A DNA stretch of 64,000 nucleotides from Sandaracinobacteroides sp039808025. GTDB taxonomy: Bacteria; Pseudomonadota; Alphaproteobacteria; Sphingomonadales; Sphingomonadaceae. The notes beneath the pieces were generated by a model. The model made no database searches. It was not told the origin of the DNA and saw only the letters and a list, made by a program, of their open reading frames with translations. The position numbers were made by a program, and so were the translations under genes. Below are positions 1 to 8,711 of the stretch, piece by piece (positions within the stretch are counted from its first letter, which is position 1; every line of letters begins with the position of its first letter). The stretch lies in the NCBI GenBank assembly GCA_039808025.1, contig JBDHSK010000001.1, forward strand, positions 314,626-378,625, in the 5' to 3' direction.

Positions 1-612
1 CTGTCTGGCCGGAAACGCCCCACCCTGGCGTTCCCCATACACAAAGACTTCAACACCCGCCGCCTCGTGCGAAGGCGCAAAGCGCATGTGGTTGGCAGCA
101 CCCTCATCGCCAAAGGCCGGCGGCACCGGCCCATGCACCCTGAAATGGCGCCCATCGGCAAAAGCCAGACGCAACTGCGCCAGCGTCTGCGGCCATTCCT
201 GCGCCCGGTGCGGCATGGTGACAAGATTGGCAACCGTCAGATGGGTCAGGCCATCGCGGGTATCGGCAGCCGGGCTGACGGTCGCGGCATTGGCAGTCCA
301 CATGGCGCTCGCCGACGTCGCCACCGCCAGCAGCCGCGGGTCGGTGCTGGCCGCTGCTCCCAGAACGTCCGCCTCTTCCCCGGCAAAGCCGAGGTCCCGC
401 AAATAGGTTGCATTGGGCCGCCGGTGCGGCAGCAGCAGGCCCTGCGGCACGCCCAGCGACACCATCAGCCGCATGCGCGCCAGCCCCTGCAATGCGGCCC
501 GGCGCGGAGCACTGTCGCCACCGGCATTGCCGGTCGCCGCCAGATTGCCAAGGCTCAGCCCGGCGTAGTTATGGCTGGGGCCAACCAGCCCGTCGAGGTT
601 CAGCTCAGGCAT
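1..612 (-). CDS. astB: N-succinylarginine dihydrolase, N-terminal part (cut by window edge)
   Basis: Second enzyme of the arginine succinyltransferase (AST) pathway: it hydrolyses N2-succinylarginine to succinylornithine, ammonia and CO2 in the cytoplasm. Only the first 204 codons lie in the window; the family is usually about 440 residues, so about half is missing. The start reads MPELNLDGLVGPSHNYAGLS, the characteristic AstB N-terminus, followed by the conserved TNAATVSPA-like stretch (here TANAATVSPAADT). The ATG overlaps the astD stop by 8 bp, so it is translated from the astA-astD-astB message. Identification is by recognisable family sequence; the open end is the window boundary, not a truncation of the gene. 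Confidence 0.93.
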   Translation of the reverse strand, partial: MPELNLDGLVGPSHNYAGLSLGNLAATGNAGGDSAPRRAALQGLARMRLMVSLGVPQGLLLPHRRPNATYLRDLGFAGEEADVLGAAASTDPRLLAVATSASAMWTANAATVSPAADTRDGLTHLTVANLVTMPHRAQEWPQTLAQLRLAFADGRHFRVHGPVPPAFGDEGAANHMRFAPSHEAAGVEVFVYGERQGGAFPARQ

Positions 613-2044
613 CGCCAACCCCCGTCGGCATGTTCAGAAACGGAGTCGCCGCTTCCACCGATGCCACCGGCCATGCGCAATAATCGGCGGCATAATAGGC
701 CGAGGGCCGATGATTGCCCGAACGCCCAATTCCGCCGAAAGGCGCGCTCGACGACGCGCCGTTGGTCGGCCGGTTCCAGTTCACCACGCCGGCACGGCTC
801 GCCGCCCAGAAGCGATCGTACAGGGCCCGGTCACCCCCCAGCAACGCCGCCGAAAGTCCGAACCGGGTGTTGTTGGCAGCGGCAATCGCCACCATGAAAT
901 CAGGCGCCCGCCACACCTGCAACAAGGGCCCGAATACCTCCTCGTCCATAATCTGCTGCCCGGTCACATCGATGATCCCCGGCTTCAGAAACGGCAGTCC
1001 CGGCTGCGTGCGGGCCAGTTCACGGATCACCCGCCCGCCCATGCGCGCGGCACCTGCCAGCACATAGTCGGCGGCGCGATTGTCAATCAATGTCCCCATG
1101 AACGGCTGCGGGTCGGCAAACGGCTGGTCGATGCGCAAGCGGTCAGTCAGAGCCACCACGGCCTCCAGCAACGGTCCTTCGCGTCCTGACTGCACGATCA
1201 GCCGCCGGGCGCAGGTGCAGCGCTGCCCCGCCGACAGAAACGCCGACTGCACGATGATGCGCGCCGCCGCCTCGATGTCTGAATCAGCCAGGTCCCACAC
1301 TACCAGCGGGTTGTTGCCGCCCATTTCCAGCGCCAGGATACGGCTCGGCGTGGCCGCCATCTGCAGCGCCAGCGATTCCCCCCCGGCGGCCGATCCCGTG
1401 AACAGCAGGCCATCGATATCCGCAGCAGCCAGCGCTTCACCGGTCGATCGGCCGCCCTGCACCACCTGCAACACCTTCTCAGGCAGCCCGGCCTTGTGCC
1501 ACAAGCCTGCCATGAAGGCACCGGTCGCCGGTGTGTGTTCGGATGGTTTGAACACCACCACATTCCCGGCAATCAGCGCCGGCACGATATGGCCGTTGGG
1601 CAGGTGGGCCGGGAAATTATAGGGTCCCAGCACCGCCAGCACCCCATGGGGTTTGTGGCGCACCGCCTGCATCGCACCGGCAGGGTCCACCTTCAATGGC
1701 CCGCTACGCGCACCGGTGCGCTCGGCATGTGCCGTGATCGAAATCTCCACCTTGGCAGCAACACTCGCCACTTCGGTTCGCGCCTCCCACAGCGGCTTTC
1801 CGGTCTCCTCGGCTATCAGCCTGGCGAACGCTTCCGTTTCCTCCTGCACCAGGTCACGATACCGCCTGACGATGGCGATACGCTCGTCAAGCGGGGTCAT
1901 CGCCCAGTGGTGGCGCACACCATGGGCGCGTTCTACCGCTGCCGTCACGGCCTCGGGCCCCGCTGTAACGCCTTCCCATAACAGGCTGCCGTCATAGGGC
2001 CTGAAACTCTGCAATGGTTCAGGATCGCCCTCAGAAATGGACAT
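605..2044 (-). CDS. astD: N-succinylglutamate 5-semialdehyde dehydrogenase
   Basis: NAD-dependent oxidation of succinylglutamic semialdehyde to succinylglutamate, fourth step of the AST arginine-degradation pathway. The 479-residue protein has the aldehyde dehydrogenase fold. The NAD-binding region carries LFTGSAAGG, the general-base Glu lies in LALEMGGNNPLV, and the catalytic Cys lies in SAGQRCTCARR. The C-terminal part carries EEVFGPLLQV. The ATG lies inside the 3' end of astA (14-bp overlap) and its TGA overlaps astB. That arrangement with astA and astB favours AstD over other aldehyde dehydrogenases. The gene order A-D-B lacks astC and astE between them, so these must lie elsewhere or beyond the window edge. 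Confidence 0.95.
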   Translation of the reverse strand: MSISEGDPEPLQSFRPYDGSLLWEGVTAGPEAVTAAVERAHGVRHHWAMTPLDERIAIVRRYRDLVQEETEAFARLIAEETGKPLWEARTEVASVAAKVEISITAHAERTGARSGPLKVDPAGAMQAVRHKPHGVLAVLGPYNFPAHLPNGHIVPALIAGNVVVFKPSEHTPATGAFMAGLWHKAGLPEKVLQVVQGGRSTGEALAAADIDGLLFTGSAAGGESLALQMAATPSRILALEMGGNNPLVVWDLADSDIEAAARIIVQSAFLSAGQRCTCARRLIVQSGREGPLLEAVVALTDRLRIDQPFADPQPFMGTLIDNRAADYVLAGAARMGGRVIRELARTQPGLPFLKPGIIDVTGQQIMDEEVFGPLLQVWRAPDFMVAIAAANNTRFGLSAALLGGDRALYDRFWAASRAGVVNWNRPTNGASSSAPFGGIGRSGNHRPSAYYAADYCAWPVASVEAATPFLNMPTGVGDA

Positions 2045-3044
2045 GCAAAATCTCCTCGCCCTCAGCGAACGGGCCCTGCCCCACGATCACCCCCCGGTCG
2101 CTCTGACGCAGCGACAACACGGCAGCGCGGAAATCTGCCAGCCGTCCAGCAGCCATCAGCCTTGGCTCAGCGCCTGCCCCAAAACCCGCCACCCTGTCGT
2201 GCACGGCCTCCCGCAGGGTGCGGATATCGCTGGTCTTCACGTCCATCGTCGGGCCGCCATCGAAGATATCGACATAACCATTGTGCTGGAACCCTTCGGC
2301 CACCAGCATCCGCTGGGCCGCGACGCCATCGACATGCACTTCGCCCAGAACCGCCTGCGCCGCCTCGGGCAGCAGGTCGACATAGACCGGGTATTTCGGC
2401 ATCAGGTCGGCAATGAACTGGTTGCCGTGGGTCGAATTGAAGGCGTCGGCCTCCTGAAAGCTCATGCCGAAAAAGCGCCCGGCCAGACCATCCCAGAAAT
2501 GGGATCCGCCATCGGCCTCGATGCGGCCGCGCAACTCGGCCAGCACCCGGTCGGCAAAACGCTGGCGATGCAGGGCAATGAACAGATAGCGGCTGCGCGC
2601 CAGCATCCGCCCCAAGCCGCCGGTGCGCAGGTCAGGCTCAAGGAACAGGCCACCCACCTCGCTCGCCCCGTCGAAATCATTCACCAGGTGCAGAACCCTG
2701 GTACGAAACGTCCGCCCCAGTTCTTCCGAATGCATCGACAGCTGTGTCAGCTTGTAGGAATAGAAAGGCCAGTTTACCCCGACCCGCGAAAAAATGGCAG
2801 CGGTGCCGCCAACGCGCCCGGTCGGCCGATGTTCCAGCATCAGCAGATAGAGCTCATTCTCCGGCGCGTCGATACTTGCGGCAAAGCTGCGCTCCGACCA
2901 TGAAAGCCGCGCCGCCAGCGCCTCGCGATCGTCGGGCAGGTTGGTGAACCCCCCGCCGGTCTTGGCCGCCAGACGCTGCATGGCAGCGAGATCGTCGGGC
3001 CTTGCTGCCCGCACCTGCCACTCCGAAAGGACCACGTTGTTCAT
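2031..3044 (-). CDS. astA: Arginine N-succinyltransferase
   Basis: First step of the AST pathway: transfers succinyl from succinyl-CoA to the alpha-amino group of arginine, committing it to ammonia-producing catabolism. The 337-residue protein matches the usual AstA length. Recognisable family segments are VRAARPDDLAAMQRLA near the N-terminus, GGLGRMLARSRYLF (acyl-CoA-binding GNAT loop), FWDGLAGRFFGMSF and DIFDGGPTMD. It is the promoter-proximal gene of the minus-strand ast operon. The 108-bp gap to the divergent gene at 3153 must hold both promoters. No regulator gene such as argR is adjacent. Confidence 0.95.
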   Translation of the reverse strand: MNNVVLSEWQVRAARPDDLAAMQRLAAKTGGGFTNLPDDREALAARLSWSERSFAASIDAPENELYLLMLEHRPTGRVGGTAAIFSRVGVNWPFYSYKLTQLSMHSEELGRTFRTRVLHLVNDFDGASEVGGLFLEPDLRTGGLGRMLARSRYLFIALHRQRFADRVLAELRGRIEADGGSHFWDGLAGRFFGMSFQEADAFNSTHGNQFIADLMPKYPVYVDLLPEAAQAVLGEVHVDGVAAQRMLVAEGFQHNGYVDIFDGGPTMDVKTSDIRTLREAVHDRVAGFGAGAEPRLMAAGRLADFRAAVLSLRQSDRGVIVGQGPFAEGEEILHVHF

Positions 3045-3152
3045 GCGACGAGCAGTCTAGAGACAGTGCGAACAGATTGCACCCCCTCTTGAAGCATCTG
3101 CACCCGCCGACCTAAGGATGTTTCAAACCGGCGCTATCGGAAAGGCTCCCCA

Positions 3153-6100
3153 ATGAAAAATCTCGCACTTGCTCTGCTGGTCTCTGCTGCCAGCGTCTGT
3201 GTGGCGGCTGAAGCACCCAAATGGGACGTCAACAACCCGCCCGGAGCCACCATCCGCCAGATCCCCATCGATGTCCGCGAGGGCAGCTGGATGGATGTCG
3301 ATGTCAGCCCCGATGGCCGCACACTTGCCTTCACCCTGCTGGGCGACATCTACACCATGCCGATCAGCGGCGGCACGCCCACCCGTATCGCCGAAGGCCT
3401 CGCCTACGAATCCAACCCGCGCTTTTCTCCCGATGGCACCCGCATCGCCTTCACGTCCGATCGCGGCGGCGCCGACAATATCTGGGTGATGAACGTCGAT
3501 GGCTCGAGCAAGCAACAGGTCACCAACGAGGATTTCCGCACGCTCAATCAACCCTCGTGGAGCCCCGACGGCCAGTATCTGGTGGCGCGCAAGCATTTCA
3601 CCACCGGCCGCTCGCTCGGTACCGGCGAAATCTGGCTGTATCACATCTCGGGCGGCAGCGGCGTGCCGCTGGTCAAACGCGCCAGCGAGTTGTTGCAGAA
3701 GGAGCTGGGCGACCCCTTCTTCGCCCCTGATGGCAAACGGGTCTATTACACCCGCAACGTGTCATCAGGGCCGATCTTCGAATATGCGCAGGATTCCCTC
3801 ACCAACCTGTTCAACATCGAGGCAATCGACATTGCCACCGGCAAGGTGGATACCATCGTGTCGGGGGCGGGTGGCGCCGTTCGCCCCACCCCCTCGCCCG
3901 ATGGCCGGAAAATCGCCTTCATTCGCCGTGAACGCAGCGGCTCGAAACTCTACATCAAAGACCTTGCATCGGGTGCCGAACACAAGATCTACGACGCCCT
4001 CGATCGTGACCAGCAGGAAGGTTGGGCGGTACAGGGCACCTACCCCAACATCGCCTTCACGCCCGACAGCCGCAGCATCGTCTTCTGGGCGGGCGGCAAG
4101 CTGAACCGGGTGCCGGCTGAGGGCGGCAGTGCCAGCGATATCCCCTTCCACGTCGCTGATACCCGTGGCGCCATCCAGCCCTTCCACCCGGCGATCGAGG
4201 TGGCGCCCGGCCAATTCACCGCCCGCATGACCCGCTTTGCCCAGGTCTCCCCCGATGGCCGTTCGGTAGTGTTCGAAAGCCTCGGGCGGCTGTGGGTGCA
4301 GCCAATGGCAGGCGGCACCGCCCGCCGCCTCACTGCCGACACCGACAACGCCCGCGAACTGCACCCATCCTGGTCACGCGACGGGCGCTCCATCGTGTTC
4401 GTCCGCTGGACGGATACCGACCTCGGCTCGGTCAGGGTGGTTCCGGCATCCGGCGGCAAGGCCCGGGTGGTCACCGCCAACCCCGGCCACTACACCAACC
4501 CGGTCTTCTCGCCCGATGGCCAGACCATCGCCTTCGAAAACGGCGCAGGAGGCAACCTCGTCTCGGAACGCTGGAGCGTCGAAAACGGAGTCTACAAGGT
4601 TGCTGCCGCCGGTGGCACACCTACTCTGGTGCTGGCCGGCGTTTCACGCCCGCAATTCGCAGCCGCCAGCGATCGGCTGTTCCTCACAGCGTCGGCCGGC
4701 GGCAAATCGCAGCTGATCTCGACCGATCTTTCGGGTGGCGCCCGGCGCGTCCACGCCTCGGGCGATCTCGCCAGCAACTGGAGCGTGGCCCCCGACGGCC
4801 GCACCCTCAGCTTCCGCCAGAATGGCGAGGCTTTCGCCATGCCGCTGCCGCCGGGGCCGCAGGATGTCGGGGCCGATGCCACGTCCTCGGCACTTCCCGT
4901 CGTGCGGGTATCGAATGGCGGCGCCGAATGGCCGCACTGGTCAGGCAATGGCGCCACCCTCCACTGGTCGGTGGGGCCAACCGTCTATGCCGCTGCCGTC
5001 AGCGCCCTGTTCCCCCGCGCCCCCGGACGATCAACCTTCGTGCCACCGGCCACCGGGGTGTCGATCGCCCGCCTGATCACCGCCGACAAACCCAAAGGTC
5101 GTCTGGCGCTGGTGAATGCCCGGGTCGTCACCATGGCCGCTGCCGATGGCGGGGTCGTCGAAAACGCCACCATCCTCATCGATGGCGACCGCATCAGCGC
5201 CATCGGCGCCGATGTCGCCGTGCCTGCCGGCACCCGCACCATCGATCTTGCCGGCAAAACCGTTATCCCCGGCCTCATCGATGCCCATGCCCATGGCCCG
5301 CAAGGCGACGATGACCTGATCCCGCTGCAGAACTGGTCAACCATCGCCAACCTGGCGCTTGGAACCACCACCATCCACGACCCGTCGAACCGCGGCACCA
5401 CCGCCTACGCCGCCAGCGAGTATCAGCGCGCCGGGCTGCTGCTGGCACCGCGTATCTTCACCGCCGGCGACCCGATCTATGGGGCGCGCGCCGCTGGAAT
5501 CTATGCCAGGATCGACAGCCTCGACGACGCGCTGGCACAGGTGCGCCGCCACAAGGCCGAAGGCGGCCATTCAGTCAAGAACTACAACCAGCCACGTCGC
5601 GCCGCCCGGCAGATGATCGTCGCCGCCGGGCGCCAGGAAGGTGTGCAGGTGGTGGTCGAGGGCGGCTCGCTCTACGGGCTCGACATCGCCCACATCATCG
5701 ACGGCAACGCCACGCTCGAACACAATATCCCGCTCGATGTGTTTTACGACGACATGCTGCAGTTCATCCCCAAAACCGGAGTCAACTATACGCCAACCCT
5801 CATCGTCACCTTCGGTGGCATGACCGGGGAAATCTACTGGCGGCAGGCCACCAACCTGTTCGAGCAGCCCTTGCTGGTCGCCCACACGCCGCCTTCCATT
5901 CTGGCCGCCAACCTGCGGCGGCCAATGGCGCCCGACGACCTGTTCGCCGATGCCGCCAATGCCCGCGAAGCCAAACGTCTGGCCGAGCGCGGGGTGCTGG
6001 TGTCGATCGGCGCCCACGGCCAGCAGGCCGGCATCGGCTCGCACTGGGAGCTGTGGTCGTTCGTGCGCGGCGGCATGACTCCGGTGCAGGCGCTGGCCGC

Positions 6101-6338
6101 CGGCACCATCAATGCCGCCCGCTCGCTGGGAATGGACAAGGATATCGGCAGCCTCGAAGCCGGCAAGCTCGCTGACCTGGTGGTGCTCGACGCCGACCCG
6201 CTCGCCAACATCCGCAACTCCGAAAAAGTGTCGCAGGTGATGCTGGGCGGGCGGCTTTATGATGCCGCCACCATGAATGAAGTCGCACCAGTTTCCAGCA
6301 GGCTTGCCCCGCACTGGTGGGTGGCCGATCGCCAGTAG
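3153..6338 (+). CDS. Exported TolB-like beta-propeller / amidohydrolase fusion protein
   Basis: 1061-residue two-domain secreted protein. Residues 1-18 form a signal peptide (MKNLALALLVSAASVCVAA). Residues about 45-625 are repeated beta-propeller units with SPDG motifs (SPDGRTLAFT, SPDGTRIAFT, SPDGQYLVAR), as in TolB and tricorn-type propellers. Residues about 650-1045 are a metal-dependent amidohydrolase of the imidazolonepropionase-like group. It carries the HxH ligands at H712/H714 (IDAHAHG) and the family C-terminus GSLEAGKLADLVVLDADP. It probably hydrolyses a cyclic amide, peptide or similar C-N bond in the periplasm, with the propeller gating access; the substrate cannot be read from sequence. 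The fusion is a known architecture. Downstream genes at 6361 and 6737 follow closely and may be co-transcribed. Confidence 0.9.
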   Translation: MKNLALALLVSAASVCVAAEAPKWDVNNPPGATIRQIPIDVREGSWMDVDVSPDGRTLAFTLLGDIYTMPISGGTPTRIAEGLAYESNPRFSPDGTRIAFTSDRGGADNIWVMNVDGSSKQQVTNEDFRTLNQPSWSPDGQYLVARKHFTTGRSLGTGEIWLYHISGGSGVPLVKRASELLQKELGDPFFAPDGKRVYYTRNVSSGPIFEYAQDSLTNLFNIEAIDIATGKVDTIVSGAGGAVRPTPSPDGRKIAFIRRERSGSKLYIKDLASGAEHKIYDALDRDQQEGWAVQGTYPNIAFTPDSRSIVFWAGGKLNRVPAEGGSASDIPFHVADTRGAIQPFHPAIEVAPGQFTARMTRFAQVSPDGRSVVFESLGRLWVQPMAGGTARRLTADTDNARELHPSWSRDGRSIVFVRWTDTDLGSVRVVPASGGKARVVTANPGHYTNPVFSPDGQTIAFENGAGGNLVSERWSVENGVYKVAAAGGTPTLVLAGVSRPQFAAASDRLFLTASAGGKSQLISTDLSGGARRVHASGDLASNWSVAPDGRTLSFRQNGEAFAMPLPPGPQDVGADATSSALPVVRVSNGGAEWPHWSGNGATLHWSVGPTVYAAAVSALFPRAPGRSTFVPPATGVSIARLITADKPKGRLALVNARVVTMAAADGGVVENATILIDGDRISAIGADVAVPAGTRTIDLAGKTVIPGLIDAHAHGPQGDDDLIPLQNWSTIANLALGTTTIHDPSNRGTTAYAASEYQRAGLLLAPRIFTAGDPIYGARAAGIYARIDSLDDALAQVRRHKAEGGHSVKNYNQPRRAARQMIVAAGRQEGVQVVVEGGSLYGLDIAHIIDGNATLEHNIPLDVFYDDMLQFIPKTGVNYTPTLIVTFGGMTGEIYWRQATNLFEQPLLVAHTPPSILAANLRRPMAPDDLFADAANAREAKRLAERGVLVSIGAHGQQAGIGSHWELWSFVRGGMTPVQALAAGTINAARSLGMDKDIGSLEAGKLADLVVLDADPLANIRNSEKVSQVMLGGRLYDAATMNEVAPVSSRLAPHWWVADRQ

Positions 6339-6360
6339 GCCCGTTACCGTGGTCCACCAC

Positions 6361-6717
6361 ATGACCCGGGCGCTGTGGATGGCCCTTGGAGCTGTTCTGG
6401 TGCTGCTGGGCATCATCGGTGCGTTTCTGCCGCTGATGCCCACCACCATCTTTCTCATACTGGCGGCCGGCGCCTTCGCTCGCGGCTCACCCCGCCTCGA
6501 GGCCTGGATTCTCAACCACCAGACATTCGGCCCCTCGGTGCGCAACTGGCGGGAGCGTGGCGCAATTCCGCGTCGTGGCAAATTGTTCGCTACCGTCGGC
6601 ATTGTGTTCGGATATGGTTTCTTTCATGTCACGACGTCGCCAACCCTCGCCCTGGCCACTGCCGTTGCCGTCATTCTTCTGGCCATTCTCGGCTGGATAT
6701 GGTCCCGTCCCACCTGA
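6361..6717 (+). CDS. DUF454 (YbaN-type) inner-membrane protein
   Basis: 118-residue membrane protein of the DUF454/YbaN family, function unknown. The N-terminal hydrophobic stretch contains the family signature GIIGAFLPLMPTTIFLILAA followed by FARGSPRLEAWI. After a basic loop (RERGAIPRRGK) there are two further transmembrane segments (about residues 76-116). The start at ATG 6361 was chosen because the family begins just before this first helix; a GTG at 6349 is an alternative. It lies 22 bp after the amidohydrolase gene and 19 bp before the M20 peptidase gene. Confidence 0.85.
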   Translation: MTRALWMALGAVLVLLGIIGAFLPLMPTTIFLILAAGAFARGSPRLEAWILNHQTFGPSVRNWRERGAIPRRGKLFATVGIVFGYGFFHVTTSPTLALATAVAVILLAILGWIWSRPT

Positions 6718-6736
6718 CTGTCTGAAGGGAACTCCC

Positions 6737-8128
6737 ATGCGCACCAGATCGCTCACCTGCATCGCCCTCGCAGCCGCCACGCTCGCCGGTGCTGCCTTCG
6801 CCGGGCCCAACCCCCAGGCCGAAGCGCAGGCGCTCGACCTCGCCAAACAGATGATCGCGATGCGTTCGGTGGCCGGGCCGGGCAACCAGACGCCTGAAGT
6901 GGCCAAGCTGCTGAAGGACACATTGGTGAAAGGTGGATTCAACGCCGCCGACATCGAGATCGTGCCCTTCGAAGACACCGCCTACCTGATCGCCCGCTGG
7001 CCCGGCAGTAACCCGAAACTGAAACCGCTGGTGATCTCGGGCCATATCGACGTGGTGGAGGCGAAGCCCGCCGACTGGGAACGCGACCCCTTCACACCGG
7101 TCGAGGAAAACGGTTATCTATTCGGGCGGGGCGCCGCCGACATGAAAAGCGATGCCGCCCTTGCCGTCGCCACCCTTATCGAAATGAAACGCCAGGGCTA
7201 CAAGCCGCGCCGCACCATCATCATCCAGTTCTCCGGTGACGAGGAAACGCGCATGAAAACCAGCGCGCTGATTGCCGAGCGTCTGAAAGACGCCGAACTG
7301 GTGCTGAACATCGATGGCGGCGGCGGCTCCCTGTCGGCCGACGGCAAACCGCAGTTCCTCACCTGGCAGGGGTCGGAAAAAACCTATGCCGATTTCGAGC
7401 TTACCGTCACCAACCCCGGCGGCCACTCGTCGGCGCCGTCGCCCACCAACGCCATCGTCCAGCTTTCGCAGGCACTGGTCCGCATCGGCGCCTATCACTT
7501 CAAGCCGGAACTGAACCCCATCACCCACGACAGTTTCGTGAAATCAGCCGCCTTTGAAGGCGACCCCACGACGGCAGCCGCCATGCGCGCCTTCGCCGCC
7601 AACCCCGCAGATTCCGGGGCCATCGCCACCTTGCGCGCCAATCCGGGGCTGGTGGGGCAGATCGGCACCACCTGCGTGCCCACCATGGTGAATGGAGGCC
7701 ACGCCCTCAATGCCCTGCCGCAACGGGCAACCGCCAACATCAATTGCCGCATCTTCCCCGGCCATACGCCAGCTGCCATCATGGCCGAACTGCGAACGGT
7801 TATCGCCGATCCGGCCATCAAGGTCAGCGACGTCACCGAAGGCAGTGTCGCCAACGACGCTTCCCCCATGCGGCCAGATCTGGTGGCGGCGGTCGAAAAA
7901 GCCACCCGCAAGGCCTGGGGCAAAATCCCGGTGTTCGCCTCGCAATCATCGGGCGCCAGCGACAGCATGTGGTACCGCTACCAGCATGTCCCCAGCTACG
8001 GCGTCAGCCCGCTGATGTCGAAAGAGAACGACAGTTTCGCCCACGGCCTCAACGAGCGGGTGCAACTGATGAACTTTGCCCCCGCCATCGTCTATTACCG
8101 TTCGCTCTTCGAAGACCTGTCGCGCTGA
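6737..8128 (+). CDS. Exported M20-family metallopeptidase
   Basis: 463-residue zinc peptidase of the M20/M25/M40 (carboxypeptidase G2 / ArgE-like) family. The chosen ATG gives a signal peptide, MRTRSLTCIALAAATLAGAAFA, with cleavage near residue 22, so the enzyme acts in the periplasm. Active-site motifs are intact: SGHIDVVEA (His ligand and the downstream Asp), FGRGAADMKSD (bridging Asp), FSGDEETRM (general-base Glu and second Glu), and a C-terminal His in NDSFAHGLNERV. The dimerisation-domain His is in NPGGHSSAPSP. An AAGGGA-type ribosome site (GAAGGGAACTCCC) precedes the ATG. The substrate (dipeptide or acylated amino acid) is unknown. With the preceding amidohydrolase it suggests scavenging of peptide-like amides. 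Confidence 0.9.
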   Translation: MRTRSLTCIALAAATLAGAAFAGPNPQAEAQALDLAKQMIAMRSVAGPGNQTPEVAKLLKDTLVKGGFNAADIEIVPFEDTAYLIARWPGSNPKLKPLVISGHIDVVEAKPADWERDPFTPVEENGYLFGRGAADMKSDAALAVATLIEMKRQGYKPRRTIIIQFSGDEETRMKTSALIAERLKDAELVLNIDGGGGSLSADGKPQFLTWQGSEKTYADFELTVTNPGGHSSAPSPTNAIVQLSQALVRIGAYHFKPELNPITHDSFVKSAAFEGDPTTAAAMRAFAANPADSGAIATLRANPGLVGQIGTTCVPTMVNGGHALNALPQRATANINCRIFPGHTPAAIMAELRTVIADPAIKVSDVTEGSVANDASPMRPDLVAAVEKATRKAWGKIPVFASQSSGASDSMWYRYQHVPSYGVSPLMSKENDSFAHGLNERVQLMNFAPAIVYYRSLFEDLSR

Positions 8129-8153
8129 CCGGAAGCTGGCGGCGCTGTCGATC

Positions 8154-8606
8154 TCAGGCCAGCGCCGCTTTCACCATTGCCGAGGCTCGGCTCATGTCGA
8201 TCTTTCCGGCCAGCCGCTCTTTCACCAGCGCCATCACCCGGCCCATGTCCCTCACACTGGTGGCGCCGGCTTCAGCCACCAGCGCGGCGACGGCCGCCTG
8301 CGCTTCTGCCTCGTCCATCTGCTTGGGAAGGAAGCTCTCGATCACCCGCAATTCGCCAGATTCGCGCGCGGCAAGCTCGGTGCGGCCGCCGGCCTCGAAC
8401 ATCTCGATCGATTCGCGGCGCTGTTTGGCCATTTTTGCCAGCACTTCGGCCACCAGCACATCGTCGTCGGCAGGGGCACCGCCCGTACGCACCTCGATGT
8501 CGCGATTCTTGATGGCGGCCTGAATCAGCCGCAGCGCCGCCACGGTTTCCGAATCTTTCGCCTTCATGGCGCCAACCAGCGATGATGTAATGTCGTCCCG
8601 GATCAT
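8154..8606 (-). CDS. yqeY: GatB/YqeY domain protein
   Basis: 150-residue stand-alone YqeY protein, homologous to the C-terminal tRNA-binding domain of the amidotransferase subunit GatB. Its sequence opens MIRDDITSSLVGAMKAKDSE and contains the conserved helix series ESIEMFEAGGRTELAARES and ESFLPKQMDEAEAQA that define the family. The family is implicated in tRNA-related metabolism but has no agreed reaction. It is divergent from carA across about 105 bp. In many alphaproteobacteria yqeY sits beside carA or dnaG/rpoD, which supports the identification. Confidence 0.92.
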   Translation of the reverse strand: MIRDDITSSLVGAMKAKDSETVAALRLIQAAIKNRDIEVRTGGAPADDDVLVAEVLAKMAKQRRESIEMFEAGGRTELAARESGELRVIESFLPKQMDEAEAQAAVAALVAEAGATSVRDMGRVMALVKERLAGKIDMSRASAMVKAALA

Positions 8607-8711
8607 TTGTCTGTTCTCCTGTATCTTCCGCCATAGCCGGCATTGACGCGCTCGCGAAGCCGTCCTAACGCCCTCCTCCTAGCCCTAAACTGCAAGAACA
8701 AGGAACTGCCG

